DNA from: Mesostigma viride
Lineage: Eukaryota; Streptophyta; Mesostigmatophyceae; Mesostigmatales; Mesostigmataceae
Assembly: GCA_009746045.1 (NCBI GenBank)
Contig: RPFO01000333.1
Span: 1,931,964 to 1,995,963, forward strand
Direction: 5' to 3'
DNA length: 64,000 bases
Shown: piece after piece, positions 34,383 to 46,546 of the stretch
How the letters are laid out: each line of letters opens with the position of its first letter
Position numbering within the stretch: position 1 is the first letter of the stretch
Notes under the pieces: generated by a model
Database searches by the model: none
Seen by the model: the letters and a program-made list of their open reading frames with translations, nothing else
What the model was told of the DNA's origin: nothing
Position numbers and translations under genes: made by a program

Positions 34383-37124
34383 TCAACCCCGTGAAACCCC
34401 CATCCAGGTGGCAACACACTCACCACTGCGGGTCATTTGCAACCCAGGTAGCGCGACACCTGGCCTCGGCTTGCTCTTCTTCATGCTGGCCGACGCATCC
34501 TGCTTCCTCCCCGGCGGCTCTGACCTCCCCGTACTGCCATCCTTTGCCTTGCTGGCATCCGTGCCTTCACTGCTGGCACCCGCAGCCTCATGCTTGGCAC
34601 CCGCATCACCACCATGTGCATTCGTTTGCTCCCTCTTGCGCTTCCTCCCCTGGACACCCTGCGAGTCAGCCATCCCTTCAGCTGCATCACTTGTGCTACT
34701 GGCACCTGCATGCTTCGTGGGCTCTCCATTCGTTCCCTTCACAACAGCAGTGGCTGCATTCCCTGCGGAATCTCTGGCGTCCGCAACGCCCTCATGCGCA
34801 TGACCACGGCTGGGCTGCACATGAGCTCGCCGCGTTGACCGCCGCAAGCTCACACCATCTCCTTGCGTATCTGTGGCATTGCCAGCATTGCCTTCTCTGC
34901 TGTCTCTTGCATCCGTCACAGCGGCTGCCTGGCCAGGCAAGTCCTTGACAGCAGCCCTACTGGCCATGGTAGCAGCCGCCACAGATGGTCGGAACCCCGG
35001 TGTGGCGGCGCGTCGTGGTTTTTGCCCAGCCAGCGATCCCCCCTCCGTGCGGGTGGCAGCATCATTACCTGCGTCTGTAAGAGCGCCCTTGCCCTTGCCA
35101 TCCCTCCCTTGGCCCCTAAATCTGGCGCCCTCATTGTCCTCTTTGCCCCCAGGGACACCCGCCCCCACCGCAACCCTGGCAGAGCTACCCCCCGACTTCA
35201 GAACCCCCCCCGCCCGTGCCACCCTTTCCTGTGCCGCATCCCCCACCGACGCCCCCACCGCACGGTCCTCTTCCTCCCTTACCCGTGCCGCTGCCAGGCC
35301 TCCCCGCGAGGGTACCCCGCCACTACATGGGCCCCCCGCATCATCACGGCCGCCACCAAGAGAGCCCCCCGCGCTGAAGCCCGGTTCTTCGTCCTCTGCT
35401 GCCAGCTCACCTCGCCGTGGCACCCTGCGGGACGCGCGAGTGGACGCCACTGCCGCCCGCAGCCATGCCGCAGACAACGGCCCGTCCACACCTGCAGCGC
35501 CGCCCACCGCATGGTTTGCACGGGTAATGCTGGCGCTGGGCCGAGCGGCAGTTGCCCCCGACGGCACCTGCGCTGCCACCTGCGCACTAGATGGCCGGGG
35601 CTCTGAGGGGCCATCAGCGGGTGGCGCCCCTACTGGATGTGATGTGACTGGCGCAGCACTGTCCCGTCGCATACCACGGCCTCCGTGCCCATCCCCTCCC
35701 GCCACTGCCAACATAATCATGGATGGCTCATGCGCTTGCGACACGACAGGTGGCAATGCACCGGGCACCGCCAATGCGCCGTTCGGGCATCCGAAACTTG
35801 CGCGCATACCACCACCCTGCTTCCCCCCAACATCCTGGGTAGGGGCACGCCAGCGTACCCCAACACCATCGCCAGGCTCACTCGGTGGCAAGGCTGTACC
35901 GGCCATGATACTGTTAGTCATGCTCTTCCTGGCCATGATGTCATCGGCCACAATGTCATCGGCCATGGGCGCGACCGCTTCTGAGGAGCCCTTCTCCCTT
36001 GCGCCACGCGCAGCATTCAACGGACCTCCCGATGCATGGGAGGGCATCAACCCTGGGGTTGGCTCCGCGCTAGACGCCGCCACATATGACGCCCCGTTGG
36101 TTATCCCGTTGGGCCCCACGCCGCCAGATGGCATGTGTTGGGCCGTCGACACGGCACTGGACCACCTTGCCACTGGTGGTGCCCCACCCCCACCAGGCAG
36201 TTCCGATGATAGCACTGCCGGCACCCCCCTGCCCGCATCGCCGTCAGCAGCGTCCGTATCTGCTCCTGTCGCGTGCGCAGCTCGTGCCCGCGGCCGCGCG
36301 GGCATGCCTGCAGCACATGGTGAGCGATCCGCAACAGCAGCAGGCGTGTGGCTGCTTGCCTCCATGTCGCCAGGTGCGGTGGTAACGCCAACCCCACTGC
36401 GGGGTTCGAACAGCGGTTGCACCATGGGGGCCGTGGGCTGACTCGCGATCATGCCCATGCCCCCTGCGTGACGGATGTCATGTCCTGGTGGCAGCGGCGC
36501 ACCCGCCCCCGCCGATGTCGCTCGAGGCCATGCACCGCCATCAAGCGTGAGGCCAGCGAGTGATGCAGTGGATGGCGGCGAGAAGGATGGCAGGGATGCG
36601 GCCGCAGGGACACCTGGCGCGCTGCCTTGCGCGCAGGGCCGACGTGCCTCCAGCCCCGTGCTTGCGCTTCCGCCCCCACGTTCCCCGGGCAGTGCCGTTG
36701 TTGGCTGGGCATGCATTCCCATTCCGCTGGATGTGGTTCCACTGGCAGCCGCAACCCATTGCGCTACTGCCATTGGTCCACGCTGCGTGGACGGGAGCGC
36801 ACCAGAAGACGTGGGACCCTGGCAGGCTGCATCTGCCAGCACGCCACCCTGGCGGTCGTGCCGCCTGCCACGGTCGCCAGCAGTGCTCGGTATGGCAGCC
36901 ATCCCCGCACTGCCCCCCTGGTTGAGGCTGCCGGTGCGGTCGCTCTCGCGCGCGCTGCTGCTGTGGATGGGCGTCCCCAGCTTGTCCTGCGGCAGGAAGG
37001 GCGGGTCGTCGTCGCATGACTTGACGCTCACATCCCTGCGAGCACACGCGTCGCCCGCGTCTTCAGATAGAGCACGCTCGACCACCTGCGGTGCAAGTGA
37101 GCAGGCGGCCCACACCATATTCAT
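34383..37124 (-). CDS. Long low-complexity ORF, probable exon of a nuclear protein
   Basis: A 913-residue open frame on the minus strand. An acceptor-like CACCGCAG at about 37,097 precedes VVERALSEDAGDACA, so the coding part may begin there and not at the ATG. It contains DVSVKSCDDDPPFLPQDKLG, several basic patches (LRRSTRRAHVQP, GRKRKREQ, QKPRRAA) and long Ala/Gly/Ser-rich stretches. No fold is recognised. The minus strand is preferred because of these nuclear-localisation-like patches and because a SANT gene lies downstream on the same strand. The plus strand also has a 522-codon open frame, a consequence of high GC. It may be one gene with 29,337-32,580. Confidence 0.45.
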   Translation of the reverse strand: MNMVWAACSLAPQVVERALSEDAGDACARRDVSVKSCDDDPPFLPQDKLGTPIHSSSARESDRTGSLNQGGSAGMAAIPSTAGDRGRRHDRQGGVLADAACQGPTSSGALPSTQRGPMAVAQWVAAASGTTSSGMGMHAQPTTALPGERGGGSASTGLEARRPCAQGSAPGVPAAASLPSFSPPSTASLAGLTLDGGAWPRATSAGAGAPLPPGHDIRHAGGMGMIASQPTAPMVQPLFEPRSGVGVTTAPGDMEASSHTPAAVADRSPCAAGMPARPRARAAHATGADTDAADGDAGRGVPAVLSSELPGGGGAPPVARWSSAVSTAQHMPSGGVGPNGITNGASYVAASSAEPTPGLMPSHASGGPLNAARGAREKGSSEAVAPMADDIVADDIMARKSMTNSIMAGTALPPSEPGDGVGVRWRAPTQDVGGKQGGGMRASFGCPNGALAVPGALPPVVSQAHEPSMIMLAVAGGDGHGGRGMRRDSAAPVTSHPVGAPPADGPSEPRPSSAQVAAQVPSGATAARPSASITRANHAVGGAAGVDGPLSAAWLRAAVASTRASRRVPRRGELAAEDEEPGFSAGGSLGGGRDDAGGPCSGGVPSRGGLAAARVREEEDRAVGASVGDAAQERVARAGGVLKSGGSSARVAVGAGVPGGKEDNEGARFRGQGRDGKGKGALTDAGNDAATRTEGGSLAGQKPRRAATPGFRPSVAAATMASRAAVKDLPGQAAAVTDARDSREGNAGNATDTQGDGVSLRRSTRRAHVQPSRGHAHEGVADARDSAGNAATAVVKGTNGEPTKHAGASSTSDAAEGMADSQGVQGRKRKREQTNAHGGDAGAKHEAAGASSEGTDASKAKDGSTGRSEPPGRKQDASASMKKSKPRPGVALPGLQMTRSGECVATWMGVSRG

Positions 37125-37337
37125 GCGAGGGGAGCAGGGAAGTATGCCATATCATGTAAAGCAACAGGGCATTGTCACGTTCATCAGTGCGTCAGTCACG
37201 GGATAAGCAAGCCAGCAACCATGTCTACCCAGCATGCGGGTGTTACTCCGTGGCGTCATGGTGGCAAGGGCAGGTGGAGCAAAGGCTACCTTATTGTTTT
37301 GCGTTATCAAATTAGGTTGTCTAGTTACGTTGTCTAG

Positions 37338-37965
37338 TTATCTTGCGTCTCCTCTGCAGGACATGTTGGGTTGTACATGAATACTCCCCCTGCCACAGGG
37401 CACTCCATGACCTACCCCTTGGCTCCCTACGCGACCTTGGGCCACGGCGCTACCTTGCGATGCCAGCACACCTTCGGGCTGGCCTACCTTTGGGCTCGGG
37501 CTGCTCTTGACCAGCTGCTCGAACTTGGCGCGGATCGCGCTCGCTGCCTCACTCTTCACCCACGCCGCCGGCGCCGATGGGTGCGGCAAGCTGCCGGGGG
37601 ATGCGAGGCCGCCATGTGGCGAGGCCAGCCGAGCGGCAGAGGGTGGCGGGCGACCAGCTGGCACGCTGGGGGCTGTGCGGAACAAGCCAGGAGACCCTGG
37701 TATGTCTGCACGGGTAGACAGCCATCCATGCCTCGATTGCAGATGGCTGCTTGCTGGGTTGGACAGCCGTGCAGGCGGGGGTGAGAAGGTTGGGGCGCTG
37801 GGTCCAGACACAGAGGTGGCACGGGACGCACTGGCCTCGGGTGTGCTGTGGCCCCCGCACTCGTGGGCGTGGCTGGGATTGCTTACGTTGACGGTAGCAT
37901 AGTCTCTGCAGGTAATCCAGGTAAGGCACGCCGTTCCTCATGCAGGCGATCATGAGCATCCCCAT
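37338..37965 (-). CDS. Candidate first exons of the minus-strand gene
   Basis: At 37,965 a minus-strand ATG opens MGMLMIACMRNGVPYLDYLQ, ending at a GTAAGC donor after YRQ. After a gap the frame SGPSAPTFSPPPARLSNPAS to AAWVKSEAASAIRAKFEQLV continues (37,811-37,340). Splice signals are plausible but unproven, and neither part matches a family I recognise. Spacing and strand suggest they belong upstream of the 34,383-37,124 ORF. Confidence 0.35.
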
Positions 37966-39471
37966 TTGACAAGTCTTAAGCCGTCTTCCTTGAATCGCTC
38001 TCTGGAGAAACTTCTAGAAACAACTGCTACGGAAATAAAAAAAGGCAGAGGCCCGGGGTCGCTCAAAGGGAACACCAAGACACGCAGCATATATGCCCAT
38101 CTAGACAAGCTTCAAAAGTTACCAGAGGATTTTGTAACGTAAAGATGTCATTTGCGGGCATGCCTCCCTAACCAAAATACTTGTCATTCGTTTTGTAATC
38201 CTGCCAACCGTTTTACTTTATATCCTAGTAACCTACAGTAAATTTCGTCTTACCGGGCAGCGGTTGGTTGAGGGACCACTACGGTGACCCCAGTCTCGCC
38301 AGCAGGTGTCTTGCCTGAAGGACTTTTCAGCAGCTCGAAAATTGCGCCCGACCTCAGCGGATCGACAGCCGGAGGACTAAATAAGACACGCCAGGAGCTG
38401 GCCCTTTTTTCGTCGTCTGCGGATTGCCCTGAGAGAGCCGGGACATTATGCATGGAAGAGTACATCTAGGCAGGGTTGACACCCTCACAGCCCAATTACC
38501 AGCGGCTGGTTACGGCCATAGCCGTCGATTAACTAGCCATATGAACCCAGGTGAATGAACAAGCGTTTCTTGAACAAATCGTAGCCCGCCATAATTCTTG
38601 ACCACTCGACGGAGTACTAAACCCTTCTAGCTTACCGCCATTTTCTTCATTGACAGACGTCTATGGTTATATCACGGGTGTCAAAGGCAACGGATCGGTG
38701 CAAGGAACCTGAGCAGGGCCCGGCTGGGCATGGTGGGGTTCCCCTCAGAACGCGCGTACGCACGCGTATGTATTTGCAGTCAGTCATCCTTCAGTCAGTT
38801 GGATCCCACCGTCGCGTATTTACGGTTGTTGTTGTTGTTGTTGTTGCCCACGCCGCTGGGCAGCGTATTTACGGTTGCAAGGCGGAAAGTTACATGCCGT
38901 GCGGTTGGGAACGCCAACCTTGTGTGCTACTAGAAACTACATGCTCAGGGCCTATCCAAGGGGTCTGAGGCTCTGAGCCACTCCCCCCCGCCCACATTTC
39001 CTGCAACTCATTCGCTCGGACAGGCGGGCATTTTCTGCGTGAGCACACAGCATGTAACAAAGCTGGCTTAATGGCTGGAGCCGGAACAATGCCAGCAGTT
39101 TGAACAGCCGGGCTGGCTATGGCATTGCGAAAGTGGACCAAAAAACGGCAGCATTATCGTAGTATATCGAATGTCTGTCGATGCTGATTTGATCACGACC
39201 GAGCAGAACATTTGAAGGCAGTCCAATGGGTATGATGATGTTATTGGCCACACGGCATTTGCCCAATTAGCAATTGCATTTACAAGGTCATCATGGCGTG
39301 TAGGCGTGTAAACGTCCACGCCTTGAATCCGTGAATGGCGGCGTGCCACATCTTCGTATAGAAGCACCATGTTTCACTTTGATCGAACTTTATTCAAACG
39401 CGAGGTTGGACGGTACGCAGCATGGACTGTTATAACGTTAACGTTTCAAATAGTTTGAAGCAAGCTGCACC
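37966..39471. other. Intergenic between divergent genes
   Basis: No gene recognised. A short TTG tract lies at 38,824-38,846. This region should contain the promoters of the minus-strand SANT-linked gene and the plus-strand GT29-like gene. Confidence 0.45.
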
Positions 39472-42400
39472 ATGGTCGATTATTCTAAGCAGGAGGCGAA
39501 GGCGGGGGAGGCAGGGCACCGGGGACACCGAGGAACTACCCCGGAGATCTCTGCACCGAGGCGAACCGAGCTAGAAGAGCCCATTCACTCTCCGCCTGGC
39601 TTGACCAAGGCGCGCAAGAAGGCTGTTTCCGGCAACCCGCCCGTCGTGAGCGTGCGCGTTGACGACCACGGAACCAGCCATTCTTCACCCGCGGACACCC
39701 CGCATCTTAATTTATACACGTCCACAAATCCGGGCCTCGAATGGCTGCGCCTCCTGGCTTTGGGTATCGCTGTGGGCTTGTACTGCTTCGCGCTGTCAAT
39801 TGGCGGCCGGTGGCTCACCATCGCGCTCGGGGAATCCATGGACGTGGCCCACAGCGACCCACGCCCTCCCCCTCCCGTCCGCGATCACCCCGCACCCCCT
39901 GCTCGGCTCATGCGTCGGCAGCTCAACGGGACATCGCCCGTTTGTATGGGCTGGCCTCGGCATTACCTGGCCCTAGCGCCCAACTGTAGCGAGTCATGGG
40001 CCACCTGGGCGGCGGACGACCTCCCCCTGGTGGATGTCACGAGCATGCCGGACTCACCGCGCCTCATGTCACGCCGCAGCCTGACCAAGATGGTGCACGC
40101 CATCACCGGCGTGCACCGGCATGACCCACAGCCACCGCGCAAGCCCTTTGAGACGCACTGCCGGCACATGGTGTCGGAGGTCAGCCTGCGGCGAGGGGAA
40201 GATAAGCTGCGGGACTGCCTGCTGCGGCGGCCGTTTTCCTGCAACATGGATGGTGAGCGTGCCATTAGCATTCCTTGAACACATTGGCACACCCTATGGC
40301 ATTTCCCTGCACACATGCATCTGCACATGCCTGCATGCATGTGTGTGCACTCTCTGCATGTCACCCTGGACTAGTATTCCATAGTATCAGCATTGTTGTC
40401 CTGACCGCTCGGTGCTCCTTACCGTTCGGTTGACAAGGAGCAGAACGCACCCTGGCAATGCACCCTCACAGGCATGTATTGTTGTGGCATTGACACCACT
40501 GCCCTCAAGGACGCAGCAGTAATGCCACAAACTTGTCGACTGCACATGCAAGCGTGAGGCCTGTCCTGCAAGGGTCATGGCGTGAACGCCTGCGTTGTGT
40601 GGCTGATGTGGTCTGCTGCTCGGCGTGTGAGGGTAGGGAGTAACCCCCATGGATGCATCGGCGTAACTTCTGCACGCGCTGTATATGAACCTCCCCCATA
40701 TTCCACAAGGAGATGCCCGCCTCTCTGCTTGTGCCCTGCCCTGCACACGCCCACGTATCCCGCCTTTTTTCCCCTCCCTATCTCTGCCCGTATACCCTGA
40801 CCGAAACCCCTGTAACTCTCTTCCCCTCTTCCCCTGCCCGATCTTCCCCTCATCTCGTCCCCTCTTACCCTGCCCGATCTTCCCCTCATCTCGTCCCCCC
40901 TTACCCTGCCCGATCTTCCCCTCATCTCGTCCCCCCTTACCCTGCCCGATCTTCCCCTCATCTCTTACCCTGCCCAATCTTCCCCTCATCTCGTCCCCCT
41001 TACCCTGCCCGATCTTCCCCTCATCTCGTCCCCCCTTACCCTGCCCGATCTTCCCCTCATTTCTTACCCTGCCCGATCTTCCCCTCATCTCTTACCCTGC
41101 CCGATCTTCCCCTCATCTCTTACCCTGCCCAATCTTCCCCTCATCTCGTCCCCCCTTACCCTGCCCGATCTTCCCCTCATCTCGTCCCCCCTTACCCTGC
41201 CCGATCTTCCCCTCATCTCGTCCCCCCTTACCCTGCCCGATCTTCCCCTCATCTCGTCCCCCCTTACCCTGCCCGATCTTCCCCTCATCTCGTCCCCCCT
41301 TACCCTGCCCGATCTTCCCCTCATCTCGTCCCCCCTTACCCTGCCCGATCTTCCCCTCATCTCTTACCCTGCCCAATCTTCCCCTCATCTCGTCCCCCCT
41401 TACCCTGCCCGATCTTCCCCTCATCTCGTCCCCCCTTACCCTGCCCGATCTTCCCCTCATCTCGTCCCCCCTTACCCTGCCCGATCTTCCCCTCATCTCG
41501 TCCCCCCGTACCCTGCCCGATCTTCCCCTCATCTCGTCCCCCCTTACCCTGCCCAATCTTCCCCTCATCTCGTCCCCACGGATGGCTCCATATCCTCTCG
41601 ACAAAGGCACATGGTCAATAAATGAATCTATCCCTCCACCCTTCCTTCCCCACCCCCACTTCCACCCCACCGCGTGCCTGCTGCCAGCCGCGCGCCCCCA
41701 CATCGCATCGCTCCACAGCGACAACCTGCTGGACGCGTCGGTGCACTGCCTCGCGCTCGCCGAGAACAAGTGCGGCCACATGCGGCTGTCGGTCAACGTG
41801 GAGTCCATCAAGCCGCCCGGCGTGCGCACGCCCAACGCCAAGAACGACCTGCAGCGAGGGGACATGTCCTGCGCCGTCGTGTTCGATGGGTCCCTGGCGC
41901 ACCAGCTGGCGGCCGCGGGCGTTTCATCCGGCAGCATGGCCGCCGCGATGATTGGGTCAGGGGAGGCGGGACTGTCCTCGGTGCGGGGATTACGGGAGCT
42001 AGGGCAGGCGATCGACGTGCACGATGTGGTCATCCGGACATCGAATGGGGAAGGGGGCGACGGCAAGGGACGGTTTGTGCTGGGGCGTGTCACGCACATG
42101 CGGCTCCTGAACAAGCGGCAGGCCAAGCTGCTGGCGGACAAGTACGGCCAGCCCGGGTCGCCCAAGTTGTCGCCGGACCGTGCCGCGGAGCAGTGGGTGT
42201 TCTGGGACTACGGCTCGCTGGGCTACATGGAGCAGCTGGCACGGCAGCACCCGCAGTTGTACGCGCTCTCACCGACGCTGCTCGCTTGGCAGGTGGGAGC
42301 CGGAGGGAGAATGGGAGGGGGGGAAGGGGGCGGAGGGGGAGGAGGGGCTAGGCGCTGCGTTGCAATTTGTGATGAGGAATGGTTGTGTGCACAGGAACGG

Positions 42401-43403
42401 TATGGGTGGCGGAAGGAAAGCTAAAGCAGCAAGTTGGGCAGGGGGTGTATCATGCTTTTTTCCCGATTGATACCTTGGATGCTTCGCTTCCTGTCAGTGG
42501 GGGGACTTGCGTGGACTGAGTGTACTGCTGGGTATCGGACGGCACGTGAGTCAGCGTTCAAGAATGCCTCGTGGGCGGGTGAGCTATCGGCGGGTGCGTC
42601 GACAATCAGGGAGGAGATTGCCTGATGTGTTTCTGGCTGTCTGCAGAGTAATTTGGCGTACCCACGATGTGTGTGTGCATGCGTGGGGTGGGTGGCCGAC
42701 ATGGATGTGTGTGCGCATGCACCTGCACGCATGCGTTCATCCATCTCTCTGTGCATTCCTCTGTTAAAATGCTAATGCTGGCACGCACGCTTGTCACCCT
42801 CTCCGCCCCTTTGGCCTCATGTCCCCCCACATTGCTCCCCAACCCCCGCGTCCCACTCCCAAAACCCACCACATCTGCCCACCATGACACATCCCCGCTA
42901 TATATATACATACCCATCAGGCCAAGGTCTACTTTGCGGTGCGGCAGGACATGCAGCGGCTCGGCCTGGGCCCCTTTGACTGCCCCACCGCACTCTCCAC
43001 CGAGGTCCACGCGATCCTGCTTGCGGCCCAGATGTGCACTGAGGTGAACGTGTTTGGCTTCCCCGCCGGCGCGACGCTGCTCGACGTGATCGGCTCCACC
43101 GCCGACGACGCCGAAGCGTCCATCACCGCGTCCGCTGACACAGACCCGGTGGACGCCAGCGGCAGCACCAGCCCGCGCGGTGTTGGGGCGCAGGATGCGT
43201 CGGCGGCGGCCTACGCCACGTCCAGCAGCAGTGACGGCGGCCCCACGTGCCCTGTGCGTGTGGTGGAGGCCGCGGGCGCGGGCGGGGTGAAGACGGCCGC
43301 GGTGGATCGGGGGGCGAAGGAGTTCAAGGGGGTGTCCCGCGCGGATACGCTGCTGGTGCGGCTGATGGCGCTCAGCGATCGCATTAACCTCTGCACGCTG
43401 TAA
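39472..43403 (+). CDS. GT29 sialyltransferase-like type II membrane protein, three exons
   Basis: Exons 39,472-40,252 (donor GTGAGC, phase 1), 41,688-42,292 (acceptor TGCCAG, donor GTGGGA) and 42,921-43,403 (acceptor CATCAG) join in frame to 622 residues. A single hydrophobic span (about 91-119, LRLLALGIAVGLYCFALSIG) after a basic N-terminus fits a Golgi signal anchor. Sialylmotif L is recognisable at 322-378 (CAVVFDGSL, then AIDVHDVVIRTS). Motif S lies at 487-509 (LSTEVHAILLAAQMCTEVNV, then FGF). Cys322 and Cys501 occupy the positions of the conserved disulphide. GT29 enzymes transfer sialic acid from CMP-sugar. Here the usual GNSG of motif L is FDGS, and no clear motif III/VS follows, since the C-terminus is low complexity. 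The substrate may be another sugar or the enzyme may be inactive. Confidence 0.75.
40846..41577 (+). repeat. 27/36-bp pyrimidine-rich minisatellite in GT29-like intron 1
   Basis: About 21 units built on TTACCCTGCC and CGATCTTCCCCTCATCT, with or without the 9-base CGTCCCCCC-type extension (36- versus 27-base units). The sense strand is almost all C and T. It makes up half of intron 1. Confidence 0.92.
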
Positions 43404-44665
43404 CGCCAGCGTAGCCAGTTTGTATTCTCGCTGTCGCGACTCTGTGCTGCCGCTACCAGCAGGGAGCCCGCCGTAGTGCCGACCGTAGCCAGCTGCTGCA
43501 GTGCTGAAGCCAGCTGGGGCACGCTTGTACCGCTGCCGTAACGCCTTTGCACCGCACTATCTGTGGGCGTGGAGTGCTTACGGGCAGTGCGTCTGCCAAA
43601 CGTATACAACATGTGGCAGGGGCTTTGACTACCGAATAAGGGCAAGTCGTCCCCATGCAGCCGTGTTGATGCACCGCTCTTGCACCTTCTGCCGTGGATA
43701 CGGTGCAAACGCAGCCCAACTCCTCTGGCCTGGGATTCATAGTGCAACAGTAAGCAGCCAGCAGCGAGGGGCGGCTTGCTGTGCGGAATGGTAGCATGCC
43801 AAGCTTGGTATCACTGGGCCAAGCATGGGAGGGCCAGATGGCAGGCAGCAAAGGCTGCAGATAGCATGTTGACATGATGAGCAAGGGCTGCTCTTATGCG
43901 CCACTGGTTGCTTGCGTCCAGCACGGGGCGATAAGCAAGTGTTTCAACGGTCCTGGTCTCCAAGATGAAACGGTGGTACGCCATGGACGCTATCTTTTTG
44001 CGCAGAAGTGGAGGCCTTCCATGGTGGATCGGGGCTGGCCCCAGTTTCTGCGTGGAGATGGTGCCAACGGTGACACGTCAACGCGCTGCCGCTGAGAGCT
44101 GTGCCTGCGATTCTGCCCACGTTCCCGGCCCTGCGCTGTTTGGCCTATAGCATTCACGAGCCTGGCACGTGTGCATGTGCTGACCATGCACCGGCATCGA
44201 GCGCCTTTTCAAATAGCCTCAGTGGTCCCTGATGGAAGCAAGGTGGCAGCTGCACTGGGCTGGTCAACCGCTATGCGATACTTGGTTGCTCAGAAGAGCT
44301 CCATTGGCAGTGTTTGCGTCTGCAGAATAGCTGATGGACAGGTTGATCAGCTCAGCCTGTTGACGTGCGCATCTGGAGTCGCAGTGTTGTGTGAAGAGCT
44401 GTTGGTGCGGTGAGCAGGCTTGTGGGTGAAGCCATGCTTGCATGGCCAGGATTAAGCGTTGCTGCCAGGGCTAGGATATCTTACTAAAATGATCCTAGTT
44501 GTAGCATTTCCTTTTGCGGTCAGCCTGGCATTTCTACACAGTAGACTTGCAGCTGTGAGGATGGCCTGGGTCTTGGACGAACACTTAGAAAGTTGTTACC
44601 TGCATGGAGTGCATGCAACTATTGAATTTTAAGTACATAATTAATTTGTTAGGCATCTCTCACGC
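43404..44665. other. Intergenic, no gene recognised
   Basis: Downstream of the GT29-like stop. Short open frames only, and no repeat or RNA gene supported. Confidence 0.45.
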
Positions 44666-45830
44666 ATGAGCGCCCAGAACCTATTGTTTTGCCGGATCCA
44701 TCCCCTACCGCCCAAGTGGCCCGTCCTGACTGGGCGGCGCTACGCCCGGTACCTGGTGACCCCGAGGACTGGTCGGACGCCGACCACAAGCGGGCCCGGT
44801 GCCGGCGGGTGTACCTGGAGGCCCTCGGGGCCCAGGCTGATGTCGACACGCTGGCCCAGGTTGCTCCCAACGCCGCCACTTTTGCGGGCTTTGCGACCGC
44901 GACCAGTCGCTGGTGGCCCTGCATCTGCCGGCCATTCCCCACCACCGCCCCGGCCCTCTCTACCGGCAGGACCCTGCGGTCCTGGCCACCCGGCACCGCT
45001 TCAAGCGGATCAAACTGGGCCCCCCTGCTGGAACCGGTGCTCAAGGCCGCCCTGAATTGTGGAGGCCTAGCTACGCGAGTGCGCAGGACGCAGAGGTGGT
45101 CAAGTACATCGATCGCGGATGCCAACGCCTGCCAGGCTCGCAACCAAAGCAAGAAAATGTGATACCACCTTGACCGGCTCGGCAGACGGCGCGGCAGCGC
45201 ACCGGCCCTGCATGCCGAGCACACGGGGGATGGAGCGGCGCCGGTCAGCCTTGGCCGTTGGTTGCATGGCCCACAATGTTTCCTTGATGGGTGGGGCTAG
45301 CTCGCGCCCCCCGGCCCACCCTTGCTCCACCGGCCGGCCCCGAGACGGCCGCGCGCCTGTCTCGGTGTTCCTGGACCCCCTCCGCTGCGCGGCGCCCTCC
45401 TCAGCTGCGCGGACTACCAATTCGTCCCCGCCGTGAAGGAGGGCTGCCTTGCCACCAACGACGTCGTCCACCCCTTCACTTCAAACGATCGGGACTGGAA
45501 GGCGCCCTAGATCGCTCGCCGGCCTGCGGTGCCAACCACCTCTCGGCTGAGCTGCTCAAGACCCCCAACCTCGCGCGGTGCGGGAGCTTCTGCTGGCATT
45601 CTGCAACCGCGTTTTGCTCTAGAGCTGATCGATGAGGCCCCGCCAGCTGAGTGGCAGACGGCCATCCGAGTCATGCTGTACAATAATGGTTCTGCTGCTG
45701 ACCCCGGTATCTACCGGGGTGTCTGCCTCCAGAGCGCACTGAGCGCTGAAGGTGTTCATGCGCATGCATTATGCTGCACAGGCTCCGCGCGCTGCGCTGG
45801 ATCCTCACCTCAGTCACCTGGGTGAGTCTC
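44666..45830 (+). pseudogene. Decayed LINE: upstream coding remnant and reverse transcriptase N-terminal fragment
   Basis: 45,540-45,800 reads across frames as NHLSAELLKTPNLAR, then FCNR- and LELIDEAPPAEWQTAIRVML, then YNNGSAADPGIYRGVCLQSA. This is the GPDGxxxELLK / P.EW..A..V.LYKKG / NYRG(I)SLQS region of non-LTR reverse transcriptases (motifs 0-2a). Frame changes and changed residues (YNNG, GIYRGVC) show decay. The upstream 44,689-45,160 frame (RPDWAALRPVPGDPEDWSDA, then RRVYLEALGAQADVDTLAQV) is probably from the same element but is not recognised. Confidence 0.65.
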
Positions 45831-45931
45831 AAATGGACGTTTCAGTAGTGGTTGCAACACTGTTGACCATGGCAGTCGAGTTGACCCTTGCACAACGTAC
45901 GGCAGGGATGCAGCAGGAGCCGGCTTAAGCT

Positions 45932-46163
45932 GGCCCCTGCTGCATATCGTCGTCGTCAACGCACGTCCCCGGCATGGAGGGCGCCCGGTAAGGGCACACC
46001 CTCGCAGCCTCGCGGTACGATAGGCTTAATAAACAGGCCCCTTTCCATCTCCATGCATGTCACTGTGCGAGCATGATCGGGATGTGCACAAGGTCACCAG
46101 GCACGCCACGGTCAACCTTCCCGCCAATTTTCCAGCCTCACTCGCCTCTTGGCCCGCCTTGAG
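45932..46163 (+). repeat. Direct repeat, first copy
   Basis: Shares with 46,547-46,797 the blocks 'cgtcgtcgtcaacgcacgtc', 'atggagggcgcccggtaagg', 'aataaacaggccccttt' and 'ttcccgccaattttccagcc'. The spacing is 615 bases. Likely LINE 3' ends. Confidence 0.85.
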
Positions 46164-46546
46164 CGGGACCGATATGCTTCACCTGGGCAATGGACGCATT
46201 CGCCATGGCCAATATAGTCGGCAGCATGGATGTCAGGCCATCCTGCCCCCTTCCAGGTGACCTTCACGAGTGTTGCCTGCAAGGTGAAAGTCCTGCAGGC
46301 CCGCAAGCTTCTGGACGGGAAAGGCAAACCCAGCATCGACGACAGGTCTGCTCTCTCCAGCACAGCTCGTCATCAAGAATGGCCCGCTGGGAAGCGAAGC
46401 GGCGGTCCAGGCGGGCCAAGGCACGGGGTCCGAGTGCGCACCTACGTCCACCTCGTCAACGACACCCCCGTTCTTTTCATTAACGGGCCAAGCGCAGGGA
46501 GGTGCAAGCTCCGGCCCAACAAGAGGCACAAGCCGCGTCCCAAGCC
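46164..46546 (+). pseudogene. Coding-like LINE remnant between the direct repeats
   Basis: The frame from about 46,230 reads VTFTSVACKVKVLQARKLLD and VRTYVHLVNDTPVLFINGPS, ending in a basic tail (KRHKPRPKPAPAAHRRR). It looks like a degraded retroelement ORF tail. The family is not recognised. Confidence 0.35.

Noticed and set aside
34873-36441. 522-codon plus-strand open frame
   Set aside because: High-GC antisense shadow of the minus-strand 913-codon frame, which has nuclear-signal-like patches and is collinear with the SANT exons.
40685-42424. Single 579-codon plus-strand gene over the intron minisatellite
   Set aside because: The first half is the pyrimidine repeat; splicing at 40,252/41,688 gives a continuous sialyltransferase-like protein in phase, so this frame merely runs through intron 1 into exon 2.
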